Made by a program: the position numbers and the translations under genes
Assembly: GCF_009727055.1 (NCBI RefSeq)
Contig: NC_052360.1
Coordinates: 71,110,894 to 71,174,893 of the forward strand
Direction: 5' to 3'
Length of the DNA: 64,000 bases
Source of the DNA: Benincasa hispida
Lineage: Eukaryota; Streptophyta; Magnoliopsida; Cucurbitales; Cucurbitaceae
The notes under the pieces: model-generated
Seen by the model: the letters and a program-made list of their open reading frames with translations, nothing else
Database searches by the model: none
What the model was told of the DNA's origin: nothing
Shown here: piece after piece, positions 47,720 to 58,711 of the stretch
Layout of the letters: each line of letters opens with the position of its first letter
How positions within the stretch are numbered: the stretch's first letter is position 1

Positions 47720-48245
47720 TAAGACCCCGTTTGGTAACGATTTGTTTTTCGAGTTTTTGTTTTGAAAACTAGGCACTACTTCTACCTCTAAATGTCTTCC
47801 TTTTTTATCTGCTTTTTAACCAATGGTTTAAAAAACCAAATCAAATTTTGAAAACTAAAAAAAAAAATAGCTTTTAAAAACTTGTTTTTGTTTTTGAAAT
47901 TTGACTAAGAATTTAAGCATTGTACATTAGAAAGATGCAAATCGTGATAAGAAATGGGGAAAAAATAGCCTTAATTTTCAAAAATCAAAAACAAAAAACA
48001 AAAGAAAAATAGAAAAAATAAGGGAAATTATTTACACAAAATAGCAAAATTTAATCTTATTTGATAGATACTGATAGAAGTTTGTCAGTGTCTATCAGTG
48101 ATGAAACTGTTAGAAAGTCTATCACTGATACTATGTGAAAGTCTATCAATTTTTTTTTTTTTTGTTATATTTTTTTAAATAGTTTGACATTTTACTATAT
48201 TTGAAAATTTTATAAAATATAATGGTTACTAAATGAAGGCTTTAA
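47720..48245. mobile_element. hAT-like MITE (CCCCGTTTGGTAAC type), interrupted
   Basis: The left end 'ccccgtttggtaacgatttg' is mirrored imperfectly by 'aatggttactaaatgaagg' at 48220-48238. Internally it is rich in 'tttttgaaaa' words. It is split by a GATAG-array MITE. No clean 8-bp duplication was found. Confidence 0.55.
47990..48212. mobile_element. GATAG-array MITE, second copy
   Basis: Has the same ends as 24094-24320 ('tatttacacaaaatagcaaa' at 48029-48048, and 'aaatagtttgacatttt' at 48177-48193) and an internal 'tctatcagtgat' array of different length. Confidence 0.62.
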
Positions 48246-48383
48246 GAGTTTCAACTTTTCCACCGAGTCTTACATGAAGTTTACAATTTTAGTCCTTTAG
48301 ATTTGGAATTTGGCCATTTAAATTTATAAAATAATCAACATATTGACCAATGTGGCTGGATTTAATTTCTATTTTTTCAGTCT

Positions 48384-48898
48384 ATAAGATTTTGGTTTAG
48401 TTTCTATTGGATTCTAAGATTCAAAATATTACACACTTAATTTATATGTTTCAATTTAGTACTTATGTTTCAAAATATTACAATTTTATCATTAAAATTT
48501 GAGTTTTGTCTTAATTTGATCCTTAAGTTTCAAAATTTACATTTGTAACCTTAGTTTTTCAATAGAAAATCACTTTTCATTGACTTTGATGTTAATATCT
48601 ATCAATTAATTCAAAAAAATTATAAAGTGAAATTTTAAATTTAATTTTAACAATAACAGTAGTGAAACATAATCTTAATCAATAGACATTAACACTAAAG
48701 ATGGAAAGCGATCAATTGGTGAACAACCAAAGATACAAAGTGTAAATCTCGAAACTTAAGCACCAAAATGAAATAAAACTCATATTTCAATGGTAAATTT
48801 ATAAAATCATGAAACCTCTAAGAACTAAATTAAAAACTTAAAAACTAAAAGCATAACATTTTAAAGTCTAGAAATCAAGTGGAAATTAGACCCAAAAA
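48384..48898. mobile_element. degenerate inverted-end element upstream of gene 2
   Basis: The left end 'attttggtttagtttctatt' and right end 'gtggaaattagacccaaaaa' are inverted counterparts. The inner text ('gatccttaagtttcaaaatt') resembles 23687-24510. Strongly decayed. Confidence 0.48.
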
Positions 48899-49030
48899 GT
48901 AATTTTCCCAAATTTCTATAATGGTACTCATGATTTCAAAATCATTAGATGCATACCCTTAATCATAATCAATAGCACTTAACAAAATCAGACAAAGAAA
49001 TTTAGTTTGATGACTAGCCTACCATGTATA

Positions 49031-49271
49031 ATGTTTGTTATAAATGAATGGCAAATAATTATTTTTCAATTATTGTAACCTATTGTTGTCCTAAAATTTC
49101 TAAGAGAGAACCTCTATTATTAGGTCATCTTGTTGTTCAATCTAAATATAGCTTTAATATTAGAGCCTATAAAAGAGTTTCCCATATTTTTCAAAGCAAA
49201 CCATCCACACAAAAGGAAACACTATAAAAATCAAGAAAAAAAAGAGGAAAAAAAAAAGAAAGCAAAAGAAA
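49031..49271 (+). promoter_or_regulatory. promoter and 5' UTR of Ole e 6-like gene 2
   Basis: The shared block ATGTTTGTTATAAATGAATG is at 49031 and 'taggtcatcttgttg' at about 49120. The TATA box TATAAAAG is at 49168-49175, 104 bp before the ATG. Confidence 0.75.
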
Positions 49272-49897
49272 ATGGCCAAGAAGATTATTGCAATGTTTCT
49301 AATGTGTATTGTGGTGATGGGTGCTTTGCAATTTGGCACTGCCAATGAAGAGGTGGACAAATATGAGGCCAAATTTGAGGCCAAATATAAGTCTTGTTAT
49401 GAAACTTGTGAGAAGGAATGTCTTCAAAATAGCAATGGCCAAAGTTTTTGTGAAGTTAAATGTGATGAAGATTGTGATGAAAAGGAAGTTGCTGGTACTC
49501 ATCTCTCTCTTCTCTCTCTTTTTCTAATGATATATTATTTATTTCATACGAATTCATTTGTTCAAAAATTTTCTTTGAATGGATCGGTACGATTAGAAAT
49601 CTAGAATTAGATTTTTTTTTTTAATTTTAAAATTCAGAATTGTTTTAAAAAATGATCAAAACTAGTATCATAGGTTATAAACTCGATTATTTTTAAAAGT
49701 TGAAATATGTATTGTGTAATTTGTTATAAATTATATAATGTTAAAAAAACTAAAATATTCATAAATTAATAAATATTATACTATAGTCCAACAACTACGA
49801 TTGGTTAAAACATGTTTAATATTGAATATATTTTCTCATATTAATTTAAATTTGTTGTATTTATTTTACAGATAAGTTACACATCGGATTGCGTTGA
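49272..49897 (+). CDS. Ole e 6-like secreted Cys-rich protein, copy 2 (2 exons)
   Basis: Exon 1 is 49272-49494 and exon 2 is 49872-49897. The phase-1 intron of 377 bp is the longest of the three. The protein has 82 residues, with a signal peptide of about 24 residues and the same six-Cys pattern C-x3-C-x3-C-x9-C-x3-C-x3-C. Compared with copy 1 it differs at few positions in the mature part (for example 'LQNSNG' in the loop between the Cys triplets). It ends 'DKLHIGLR', with His-to-Arg and Glu-to-Gly changes at the C-terminus. No in-frame stop and intact splice sites suggest it is functional. No AATAAA is seen soon after the stop. Confidence 0.9.
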
Positions 49898-52041
49898 ATA
49901 ATGAAAAACAAGGAGAGAAAACTTTGAGGATGATTAAGAAAGGAGCTTTGAGGAGGATTTAATTAGTAATTGTATTAAAATCAAGTTTATGAGAGGAGTT
50001 AATGAGCCTCCTTTCTCCTCCTTAAATTTTATATTGTAATTTTTTATTTTTCAAATTTCCTTTTTGGTGTCATTTTCAATTTATAATTTAAGGAGATTTA
50101 GTTCAGACAATATATATTATCCAAAATTTAAAAAAAAAAATGTGGGTTCTAGTTTTTTTCTTTTCGTTATTAATGCAGGTTCAATCAAAATAGTTGGAGA
50201 GAAAATAAAAACAAAAATTAAAAACGTTAAAAGATCAGGAGCAAAATATAAATTTTCATTTAAAAAGATGACAAAAAAAATTTGAAATTGGATAAATGAC
50301 AAAAGTTTTTTCGAATTATTATTTGAGAATCATCAATTGTTCATTACCATTCAAAATAAAAAATAAAACATATCAAACTTAGTTTGAAAATTCCAAATCA
50401 TCCCAATTAAGATTTCAAAGTTTTTTTTTTTTTTTTCAATATACGTATTTTATACTCTTATATCATAGGGAGTTACTCCACGCATTTTCAATTGGTTATG
50501 TAAACACAAATATTCGATCATTAACTCTTAACAAGAATCTTCTACTATATACCTTGTATTCGCAACTAGTTGAAAATTTAGGTAACCTAATAAAATATTT
50601 TATATGTATGGATGATGGTCGATAAGTTAAGGGTGGTATTTGAATAAAGTATTTAGGTTTGAAATTTCAAAATATTTAAGGGTGGTATTTGAATAAAATA
50701 TATAATATTTGCAAAGTAAATTTAAAAAAAAAGAAATAAAATACTTTAAAAAAAGGAAAAATGTGATGAAAAAAGATATAAAGGTCTTATTTGAATATGT
50801 GGTTACACCGTAGAGGTGTGAGCTATCATATATATATATATGTGCTTTTTTTTTTGCTATTCTTCGAAAACAAAAATAATAAAATTTGTCATATGTACGA
50901 TTAAAATTTCATATTTGTTAACAGGAACAACTTTGGTTAACATTAGTGGCTATGCCCCTAATGTTGCTACAATTTGGTGTGCAGTTGTTGTGGTCGCCTC
51001 TAGCCGACCATTAAGGGGCATTTGACCCACTGAATAAAGTTAATAAGTTTGGAGTTAATATATTGGAGTTAGTAAGTCTTTGTTTGGGACGTAAAATTGT
51101 AGGATTTCAGATCTTCGATAATTGTAAAAAGTAGATTAAAAATGTAAAATGAAGTTCTTTGGTAAATGTGAAAATATATATAAAAAAATAATTAAATTAT
51201 GTGATAAATGTGTAAGTTCAATAGTGTTTACTATCGAAATTGAGTTGTTTACACCAATTTAAGAAGGGTGTTCGAGGAGAGACAATAACAACCATAACAT
51301 TGGAAAAAAAGGAAAAGGAAAAAGGGAAATCATGAAAAAATGAAGTCCAAGTAAAAAAAACGTTAAGAAAAAGTAACGTCGAGAAAGATATTATCCTTGG
51401 TGCCTCCACATCATGACAATTTATCTTAATACTTTTAAACTTTTAAAAGAAAAACAAGGTAAAAAAAATATTCGTACCGGGCCAAAAACATTTTATTACC
51501 TCATTTCTTAATACTGACTTGGGAATTCTGATTTAATACTTCATTTGTATTTTTTCGAACTATTAGTTTTGCAATTTTTTGGGTAAACTATACCTTATGA
51601 TAGTTTTCAATTAGTCCCTAGTTTTTAGATTTTTTTTTTTTTTATCAGTGAGATTTGAAGTTATTTTTTATTAATTGGTCTTTAAGGTTTGTAAATTGAT
51701 GTAATTAGTCGCGAGATAATATTAAAAAGTGAAAGCAAAACACATACTTATGTTAAAGCAAGAATCAAACTCTAGATAGGGGCACCATCCATTTTCTCCA
51801 CCCAAAAAACCAATCGAGCAATTTTTATGTACAATAAAGATTGAATAAACATATAATTATAATTAATTTGAATCAGTTGATGTGCTCTCAAAGTATAATT
51901 CAATATATAAGGCACTTTTATTATATAGTTTGAATATTTCATCCCCATATTTATTAACCTAAAAAACACTAGTGAGAGCTTCATCTTTTTTTTAGAAAGT
52001 TTACATCAAAACTACATTATTCATTCTATTTTTAGCAAAAT
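49898..52041. other. gene-free AT-rich DNA between gene 2 and the plus-strand copia
   Basis: Contains the 3' UTR of gene 2 and a direct repeat of 'gggtggtatttgaataaa' (about 50632 and 50682). The ORF at 50840-51025 has no recognisable features and I do not call it. Confidence 0.5.
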
Positions 52042-52346
52042 TGTTAGAGAAAACCACCAAGTCAGCAGTCCAGTAAGCAGTCCACGTATACAGAGAGGAC
52101 CTACAAGTCAACACCAACATTTGCCCAATCACTCATTTTCTAGAAGCCAAATCGGTTAGAAGGAATATTCTGCCAATCAATAATGTGTATACACTTGTAT
52201 TATAATTATTTATATTCTCTCAAATTCTTTCTCCCCAATCTAGGGACAACGCCTATATATTGTACCATTTTCATAACAAAATATATGAAGGAATATAACA
52301 GAAATTTCCACAACAGCATTTCTCTCCTTATTTCATTTGTCTTTCT
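52042..52346 (+). repeat. copia-3 5' LTR
   Basis: Starts TGTTAGAGAAAACC and has a TATA-like 'cctatatattg' at about 52252. It runs to just before the primer site. The 3' edge is approximate because no clear CA end is seen and there is no partner LTR. Confidence 0.65.
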
Positions 52347-52358
52347 TGGTATCAGAGC
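52347..52358 (+). other. copia-3 primer-binding site (tRNA-iMet type)
   Basis: TGGTATCAGAGC, a perfect match to the standard copia primer site. Confidence 0.92.
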
Positions 52359-52749
52359 CCGACAATGGCCAATGCCTTTTCCGCTAGACTTTCCTCCTCC
52401 ACCACCTTCAGCAATCCTCCTTTGAACCAACTGCTGAATCAAATCACAACCATTAAGCTCGACCGAAGCAACTAACTGCTATGGAAAACCCTAGCCCTAC
52501 CGATCCTAAAGAGCTACAAGCTAGAAGGCCATCTCATAGGTGAAAAATCTATCCCTCGAAATTTGTCACTACAACAGTCGAAGAATTAGGTACACTTCAA
52601 GGTGGAGACATGTGCTGATGAAGCATCGTCAAGCTCCGCTCGATCAAGAACGATCAATCCCCTATTCGAACAATAAGTCACGACAAATCTACTACTCCTC
52701 GGGTGGCTATACAACTCGATGACACCTGAAGTAGCCCTGTAGCTTATGG

Positions 52750-52757
52750 GTTTTAAC
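52750..52757. repeat. 8-bp target duplication GTTTTAAC (left copy)
   Basis: GTTTTAAC at 52750-52757 and again at 53314-53321 flanks the MITE perfectly. Confidence 0.93.
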
Positions 52758-53313
52758 TAGGGTTGGCAATGGGGCCGGGCCGGGACAGGGGGCGTCCCCC
52801 GTCCTCAGCACCGTGGGGAAAATTCTCCCCTATCCCCGCCCCCATCCTTGCCATTTGAAGGTGGGGACAGGGGCGGGGATTCCCTGTCAGGGAAATGAGG
52901 TCCCTGCGGGGCCCGCATTTCTTTGTTTCCTCTGCGGGGATTTCCCTACCAATTCCCCGCAAGGATTTTCCATTTTTTTAATTAAAATTTTATTTAAAAT
53001 TTGATTAAAATTTGGGCTTGACTTTTGGGCTTAGATTTAGAATTTAGATATTTAATATTGGGCTCCACAACACAATAAGTCTATACATTATAAACAAACA
53101 TATAAATAAGTTATTTTATGTATTATAAATATATATTTATAAAATATTAAAAATATAAATATATCAAGTCGGGGTAAGAGATTAATCAGGGTTGGGGGCG
53201 GGGTGGGGATAACGTCCCCGTTCCGACGGCGGCCCCAAAAAATTTCTCCAGTTTGACCTCATCCCCGGTCAAACCAAGGATTCCCCACCTCAAGGGGAAT
53301 TTTGCCAACTCTA
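52758..53313. mobile_element. GC-rich hAT-type MITE (556 bp)
   Basis: Ends TAGGGTTGGCAA and TTTTGCCAACTCTA are inverted, with an 8-bp target duplication as in hAT transposons. The outer parts are unusually GC-rich ('gggacaggggcggggattcc') and partly complementary to each other; the centre is AT-rich. No transposase. ORFs at 52753-52962 and 52813-53004 are composition artefacts. Confidence 0.9.
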
Positions 53314-53664
53314 GTTTTAACAACGCCAAGGATCTATGGGAAGCTATACAAGATCTCTTCGGTGTTCAGTCAAGGGCAGAGGAGGACTTCCTTCATCACA
53401 TTTTCCAGACAACGAAGAAAGGTAACTCAAAAATGGATGATTACTTACGAGTAATGGAAACTAGCGCTGATAATTTGGGTCAGGCCGGTAGTCCTGTACC
53501 TAGATGTTCATTGATTTCTCAGGTCCTTCTCGGGTTAGAAGAAGTCTACAACCCTGTGATTGCGGTAATACAAGGTAAACCTGACATTTCATGGCTTGAT
53601 ATGCAATCTGTGCTCCTCATATTTTCAAAACTCATAAAGAAACCTAGGAAATATTGTTCCTATT

Positions 53665-54747
53665 GTGAACAAGGCCCAGAGTCGTAGTCCTAATGACTCA
53701 AAACAAAGAAACAACCATCACCAGCAAAATTTTCGAACTCAGTTTAATCAGCAACGAGGAGGGGGAAATGGTAATGTTAACTCTGGTCGAGGACGAGGCC
53801 GTGGACGTGGAAACAAACCTACATGCCAAGTCTATGGTAAATATGGACATTCAACATTCATCTGCTACAACAGATTCAACAAAGAATTTGTTGGAAACTT
53901 TGGGCAAAACAAAGGAGGACAGATCTCAAACAATGGAGGTAATAATGGATCGAATCCTTCTGCTTTTGTTGCAGCTCAAAACTCCAACCCCTTTGTTAGA
54001 CCTGAAACCGTTATGGATCCAAATTGGTACGTGGACAGCGAAGCTACAAATCACGTAACCACCGATTATACAAATCTGTCTAATCCAGGTGAATATTCAG
54101 GTAATGAAAATGTTATTGTTGGAAATGGAAACAAAGTACGAATCTTGTACATTGGTAATACCTCTCTGTCTGATGGAAACAACACCTTACTGCTTGAAAA
54201 TGTATTGTGTGTACCTGACATTACAAAAAAATTGGTAAGTGTATCAAAATTAGCTCAAGATAATAACATTTACTTCGAGTTTCATGATGCTCATTGCTTT
54301 GTTAAAGACAAGAGTACGGGTCGAACTCTTTGGAAATGAAATCTTAAGGATGGGTTGTATCACTTGGATCGAGTAGCTATCAAGACGAATGGGGAGTTGA
54401 AGCACAGTTGCCCTATACACCAACAGCTTATGGATATAAATAACAACATCTCTGCATTGGTATTATCTGAAAAAACAGCAAATGTCAATGTAGCAGTATC
54501 AAAAACCCTCTGGCATAGACGTTTAGGACATTCTTCACTCAAAATTTTGAACTCTATTATTAGAAAATGTAATCTGCGTATCAAACGTAATGAAGAATTT
54601 CTGTTTTGTGACTCATGTGCAATGGGCAAAGCTCATAATTTACCTTTCCCTACATCTGAAAGCCACGCAACAGAACCCTTCGAATTGATCCATTCTGATT
54701 TATGCGGACCAGCCCCGGTTGTATCTTCAGAAGGTCACCGCTATTAG
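53665..54747 (+). pseudogene. copia-3 nucleocapsid, protease and integrase N-terminus
   Basis: The 53665-54339 frame has an Asn/Gly/Arg-rich linker, a zinc knuckle whose first pair reads CQVYGKYGHSTFIC (second Cys replaced by Gly), and the protease motif 'WYVDSEATNHV'. The family has D-S-G there; this copy has D-S-E, so the protease is expected to be dead. After a stop at 54337 the 54355-54747 frame holds GAG-pre-integrase ('LWHRRLGHSSLKIL'), the zinc Cys pair and the first integrase Asp in 'LIHSDLCGPAP'. Confidence 0.86.
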
Positions 54748-55440
54748 ATTTTGTTTATTGACGATTCTAGCAGATATACTTAGATATATCCCTTAAAACA
54801 AAAGAGTGTTGCCATTGAAGCCTTTCAACATTTCCTTACCTATACTCAGACTCAATTTAATAAAACAATCAAAATGCTTCAAACTGATAACGGAGGAGAG
54901 TATGTCAAGATCCATTGCCTCTACAATTCAATGGGTATTATGTCCAGATTATCATGCCCCTACACCTCTGCTCAAAACAGTCGAGCTGAATGAAAACACC
55001 GACATGTAGTGGAAACCGGCCTCACATTATTAGCCCAAGCTAGATTGTCGTTGAGCTTCTGGTGGGATGCTTTCCTCACAGCCACAATGCTCATAAATAG
55101 GTTGCCCACAACAGTACTAAAAGGTAAAACCCCTATCTTTGTTCTCTTCAACAAGGAACTAAAATTTTCAGAGCTAAAAGCCTTCGAATGCACGTGTTTT
55201 CCATATCTATGCCCCTTCCAGCCCAACAAATTCAACTTCCACTCAGAAAAATGTGTATATCTGGGTCCTAGCCCATTACATAAAGGGTTCAAGTGCCTAA
55301 CCAAAGTTGGTCGAGTTATCATCTCTCGACATGTCTCCTTCAATGAGAATGAGTTTCCTTTCATTCAACTTTCTCAAGATAGTCCTAAACACCAGCAAAT
55401 GCCCACACCCGACCCGAACCTACCTATACTTCCACCTTAG
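54748..55440 (+). pseudogene. copia-3 integrase core and C-terminus
   Basis: Stops at 54745 and near 54780 interrupt the core. The second Asp is in 'LQTDNGGEY' (about 54880-54905). The catalytic Glu is present at about 54985, but the following Arg codon is TGA. The 55009-55440 frame carries 'TLLAQARLSLSFWWDAF' and the 'FSELKAFECTCFPYL' region, normal for the integrase C-terminus. RT should follow but is absent. Confidence 0.86.
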
Positions 55441-55523
55441 ATCACCTCAAATAATCAACTCATTGTACACAAGACCACATTATACCCGACCGACCCAATC
55501 CCAACACTTCTGAATCCGAGCAT

Positions 55524-55925
55524 CCCGATCGTTTACCTCACTCCTATCACTTACCTATCTCATCCCCACCTGATTGTTTACCTCAATCCTATCGCTTATC
55601 TAACTCATCCCCACCCGATCGTTTACCTCAATCCCATCACTTTCCTAACTCATCCCCACCGATCATTTACCTCAATCCCATCGTTTACCTACACCCAATC
55701 GCTTACCTCTTTCCTATCGTTTACCTACCTCATCCTCATCCGATTGTTTACCTCACTTCTATCGATTACCTATCTCATCCCAAACCGATCGTTTACCTTA
55801 ATCTCATCACTTACCTACCTCATCCCCACCCAATCGTTTACCTCACTCCTATCGTTTACCTACCTCATCTCCATCCGATCATATACCTCACTCTCATCAT
55901 TTACCTATTTGGTTTCCACTCACCC
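55524..55925. repeat. minisatellite, about 45-bp unit, roughly 8.5 copies
   Basis: The unit begins near 'cccgatcgtttacctcactc' and ends 'ctcatcccca'. It has a half-period of about 22 bp around 'atcgtttacct'. It starts where copia-3 coding ends, and has no known relative in the window. Confidence 0.85.
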
Positions 55926-55995
55926 CATACTCAATAAATTCTCTCAGTCCTATAAATTCAAATGAAAGCTCTTCCCCTTCCTTGCCGTCACTCTC

Positions 55996-56226
55996 ATGTT
56001 TGTTATAAAATGAGTGGCATATAATTTTTCTTTGGTTAGTTAACCTATTAGGTCGGCCATAATTTCTAAGTAAACAATCTATTTTTAACTTTACAAGAAA
56101 TCTATAAAAGAGTTTCTCATCATCTCAAATATTCATCCACTCGTAAAAGGAGCACTTAAAAGACGCTAAATCCAAAGAGATTATAAAGCGTCATCAAAGA
56201 CAAGAAAAAAGTGACATAAAAAGAAA
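55996..56226 (+). promoter_or_regulatory. promoter and 5' UTR of Ole e 6-like gene 3
   Basis: The shared block ATGTTTGTTATAAAATGAG is at 55996. The TATA box TATAAAAG is at 56103-56110, 124 bp before the ATG. Homology to the other promoters seems to begin right at the shared block, next to the minisatellite. Confidence 0.72.
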
Positions 56227-56672
56227 ATGGCCAAGAAGATGATTGCAGTGTTTTTTATGTGCATTGTGGTGATGGCTGCTTTGCAATTTGCCACTGCCAA
56301 TGAAGAGGTGGACAAATATGAGGCTAAATTTGATGCCAAATACAAGTCTTGCTATGAAACTTGTGAGAAGGAATGTCTTGAAAATGGCAGTGGTCAAACC
56401 TTTTGTGAAGTTAAATGTGATGAAGATTGTGATGAAAAAGAAAAAGCTGGTACAACTTTCTGATCTCTATCTTTCTTCTAACATCCACAATGTCAAATTA
56501 TTTAAGGCAAATTACAAAATCTATTCTTGAAATATGGTGTTTTTTGCGAATTTAAACACTTACATATTTTTGAAAATCTTGTTTCTAATAGAGTATAATT
56601 TTATTTTCTCATATTAATTTAAATTGTTGTGTATTTATGTTTACAGATAAGCTACACATCGAATTACATTGA
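56227..56672 (+). CDS. Ole e 6-like secreted Cys-rich protein, copy 3 (2 exons)
   Basis: Exon 1 is 56227-56449 and exon 2 is 56647-56672, with a phase-1 intron of 197 bp. The protein has 82 residues, with the same signal peptide design and six-Cys pattern as copies 1 and 2. Differences include 'FDAKYK' for 'FEAKYK' and 'LENGSGQTF' between the Cys triplets. It ends 'DKLHIELH', as in copy 1. The intron's 3' part ('ttttctcatattaatttaaa') is conserved with copies 1 and 2. It lies directly downstream of the minisatellite and truncated copia, which end only about 70 bp before its promoter block. Confidence 0.9.
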
Positions 56673-57423
56673 ATAATGAGAAACTAAAGGAAAGAAGAAG
56701 CTCTTGAGGAGGATCAAGTAGTAATATGTATTACTTTATTAAAATCAAGCTTGTGAAAGGGAGTTTGATAAGCCTCCTTTCAATATAAATTTTATTATAT
56801 GATTTGAAAATTTCAGTTCATGAAGTTCCTCTATTGGTGTCATTCGTGAATTTTTTAAAGTAATGTAATTTTAGAAAAAAAAACATACACAAAAATAGGG
56901 TCATTTTTCCCAACTATTTCTAACAATAATTCTAAAAATAGGGTGTGTAAATAATCTACATAGCATCATACGAAAAAAGAAAAAAATATTTAATCCATAA
57001 ATAAAAAAGTAATTACACACCGAATAAAAAAAAAGAAAAATTAGAAATTATTTTAAATGATAAAATTGCTGACCTAGACTACTATCGTGAACTATTATAC
57101 TTTATCGCAGATGAACAATAAAATTTTGCTTGTTCATTTTTTTTTAAAAAAATATTATTTTTAAGTATATTATCATCTCAATAATCAGGTTGGTAATCAT
57201 TGTAATCAACTATAAATACATTGATGTTGGACTTGAAATAATTGAACTTTGAATATAATACTAATACTAACTTTTCATTATCACTTTAATTTCAAACTTT
57301 TCATTATCACTTCTCAACCCTAATTCTCTTTTAACTTTTTTTAATAAAGAAAAATCCATTCTCAAATATAACAAAATGAACCACAATAGCAAAATATCAC
57401 ACCTTGTTAGGTTAAAAACTACA

Positions 57424-57456
<33 letters not shown>

Positions 57457-57465
57457 TTGCTAACA
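56673..57465. other. 3' UTR of gene 3, AT-rich spacer and (ATT)n microsatellite
   Basis: No genes. An (ATT)n tract of about 12 units lies at 57422-57458. Confidence 0.6.
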
Positions 57466-57535
57466 AGAGCTTAGCTCAATTGACATTTATATATATTAGG
57501 TTCAAATCTCTTGCCCCTAATTTATACTAAAAAAA
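57466..57535 (+). mobile_element. short SINE-like (tRNA-derived) sequence
   Basis: 'gagcttagctcaattgac' (about 57467) resembles a polymerase III A box, 'ggttcaaatctc' (57499-57510) a B box, and an A run follows (about 57529-57538). It is short, either a truncated SINE or a chance match. Confidence 0.45.
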
Positions 57536-58490
57536 AAATATGTTTTTTGCTTCAAAATTATTTTTTTGAAGTGTATACAAATTGATGATAAAAATTAGAG
57601 TTTGATCATTTTTGTAGTGATCATATAAAGAAAATTTCGGTAGATAGCTAAAATTTCACAACTTATCTTTATTTGTTAGAAAAAGTTAAGAGAATAAGTG
57701 ACTTTTTTGTTGTGTTTAATATTGTATTTTGAATTTGAGTTTTACTTAGATTATGCTATTTTTTTTGTAAAATTTTAAGAATTTATATTGTTTTTTTAGT
57801 AATTTAAATGTCTCTAAAATAAAATTAATATATTAGTTTGCATTGCTTAAATAAAGCAACCGTTTATGAATTATAAAGAAATGTATACTATATTTGTAAT
57901 TATTTTAAGAAATGTTATACTAGTAATTTATTTGGATAACACATACAAATAACCATTTTTTTTTACTTTTCTTAAATTTAAATATATTAATAAAATTTGA
58001 AAGTTGGATAGTAGTTTTTCTAATGTACTAGTGCTTTCAACCAAAATTTAACTTGTATTTTTTAACTTTTTTTTTTCAAGTTTAAGAATATTAATAATTT
58101 TCTTTGAAAGTATAGGGATTTTGAAACGAAGTACAAAATTTAAGAGTATTTTTTAAATTTTAATCAAAAATTAATTAGTTACTAAATACTACTTAGGTTA
58201 TTGTACTTTTTGTTTAGTTTTTTTTATTTAAAAAAATATTTATTTTAGCCTTTTTACTTTGAATAAAAGAAAAAATCTAAAAATATATTACATCTTTAAA
58301 ATATTTACAAATATAGATGAGTTGACTAGTCAATTTTTTATTTTTTTTTAAATTTCCAATTTTGCCCTCCTTCTCTTATCTTGTTGTACACCTTTTTTTT
58401 AGTCTTTTTATTTTCTTTCTTTCTTCGATTTTTGCTTTCTTCCTCACTTTTTTCATTTTCTTCATTTTATTTTCTTTCTCAGTTTTTGCT

Positions 58491-58542
<52 letters not shown>

Positions 58543-58711
58543 CCTTTATTTTTTTTTTTTCATCTATTTCTTTTTTTTTCCCTTTTTTTTCTTTCCTTTC
58601 CATACGCATGACTTGAAAGTACTCAATTCATAAGTGACTTAACACCAACAAGCCAATCATCAAGTTTGATTATTATAACAAACAATAAATATAAATAGCA
58701 AATGAAAGTTT
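57536..58711. other. AT-rich gene-free DNA with a 50-T run
   Basis: Mostly low complexity. Bases 58493-58542 are 50 uninterrupted T within a CT-rich tract (58330-58600). ORFs there (58362-58616 and others) are artefacts of composition. Confidence 0.75.

Larger units (their letters stand above)
52365..53687 (+). pseudogene. copia-3 gag, split by a MITE
   Basis: The ATG at 52365 opens a Ser-rich start, followed by the gag motif 'LLWKTLALPIL' after a stop near 52472. More stops follow. The 556-bp MITE interrupts at 52758-53313. Gag resumes at 53322 with 'AKDLWEAIQDLFG' and 'DDYLRVMETSADNL', ending in a stop near 53685. The translation of 53253-53320 is MITE sequence, not gag. Confidence 0.83.
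52042..55523 (+). mobile_element. truncated plus-strand copia element ('copia-3')
   Basis: Has a 5' LTR of about 300 bp, a tRNA-Met primer site, gag split by a MITE, protease and integrase. It stops at about 55440-55520 before any RT. No RNase H, polypurine tract or 3' LTR was found, and a minisatellite replaces the missing part. All coding is broken. Confidence 0.85.

Noticed and set aside
50840..51025. 61-residue frame in gene-free DNA
   Set aside because: No domain, no promoter or splice support; it could arise by chance.
52753..53004. Pro- and Gly-rich frames
   Set aside because: They lie wholly in the GC-rich MITE on both strands and have no independent support.
58362..58616. Three overlapping frames of Phe- or Lys-rich protein
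   Set aside because: They arise from a poly-T/CT tract with 50 consecutive T.
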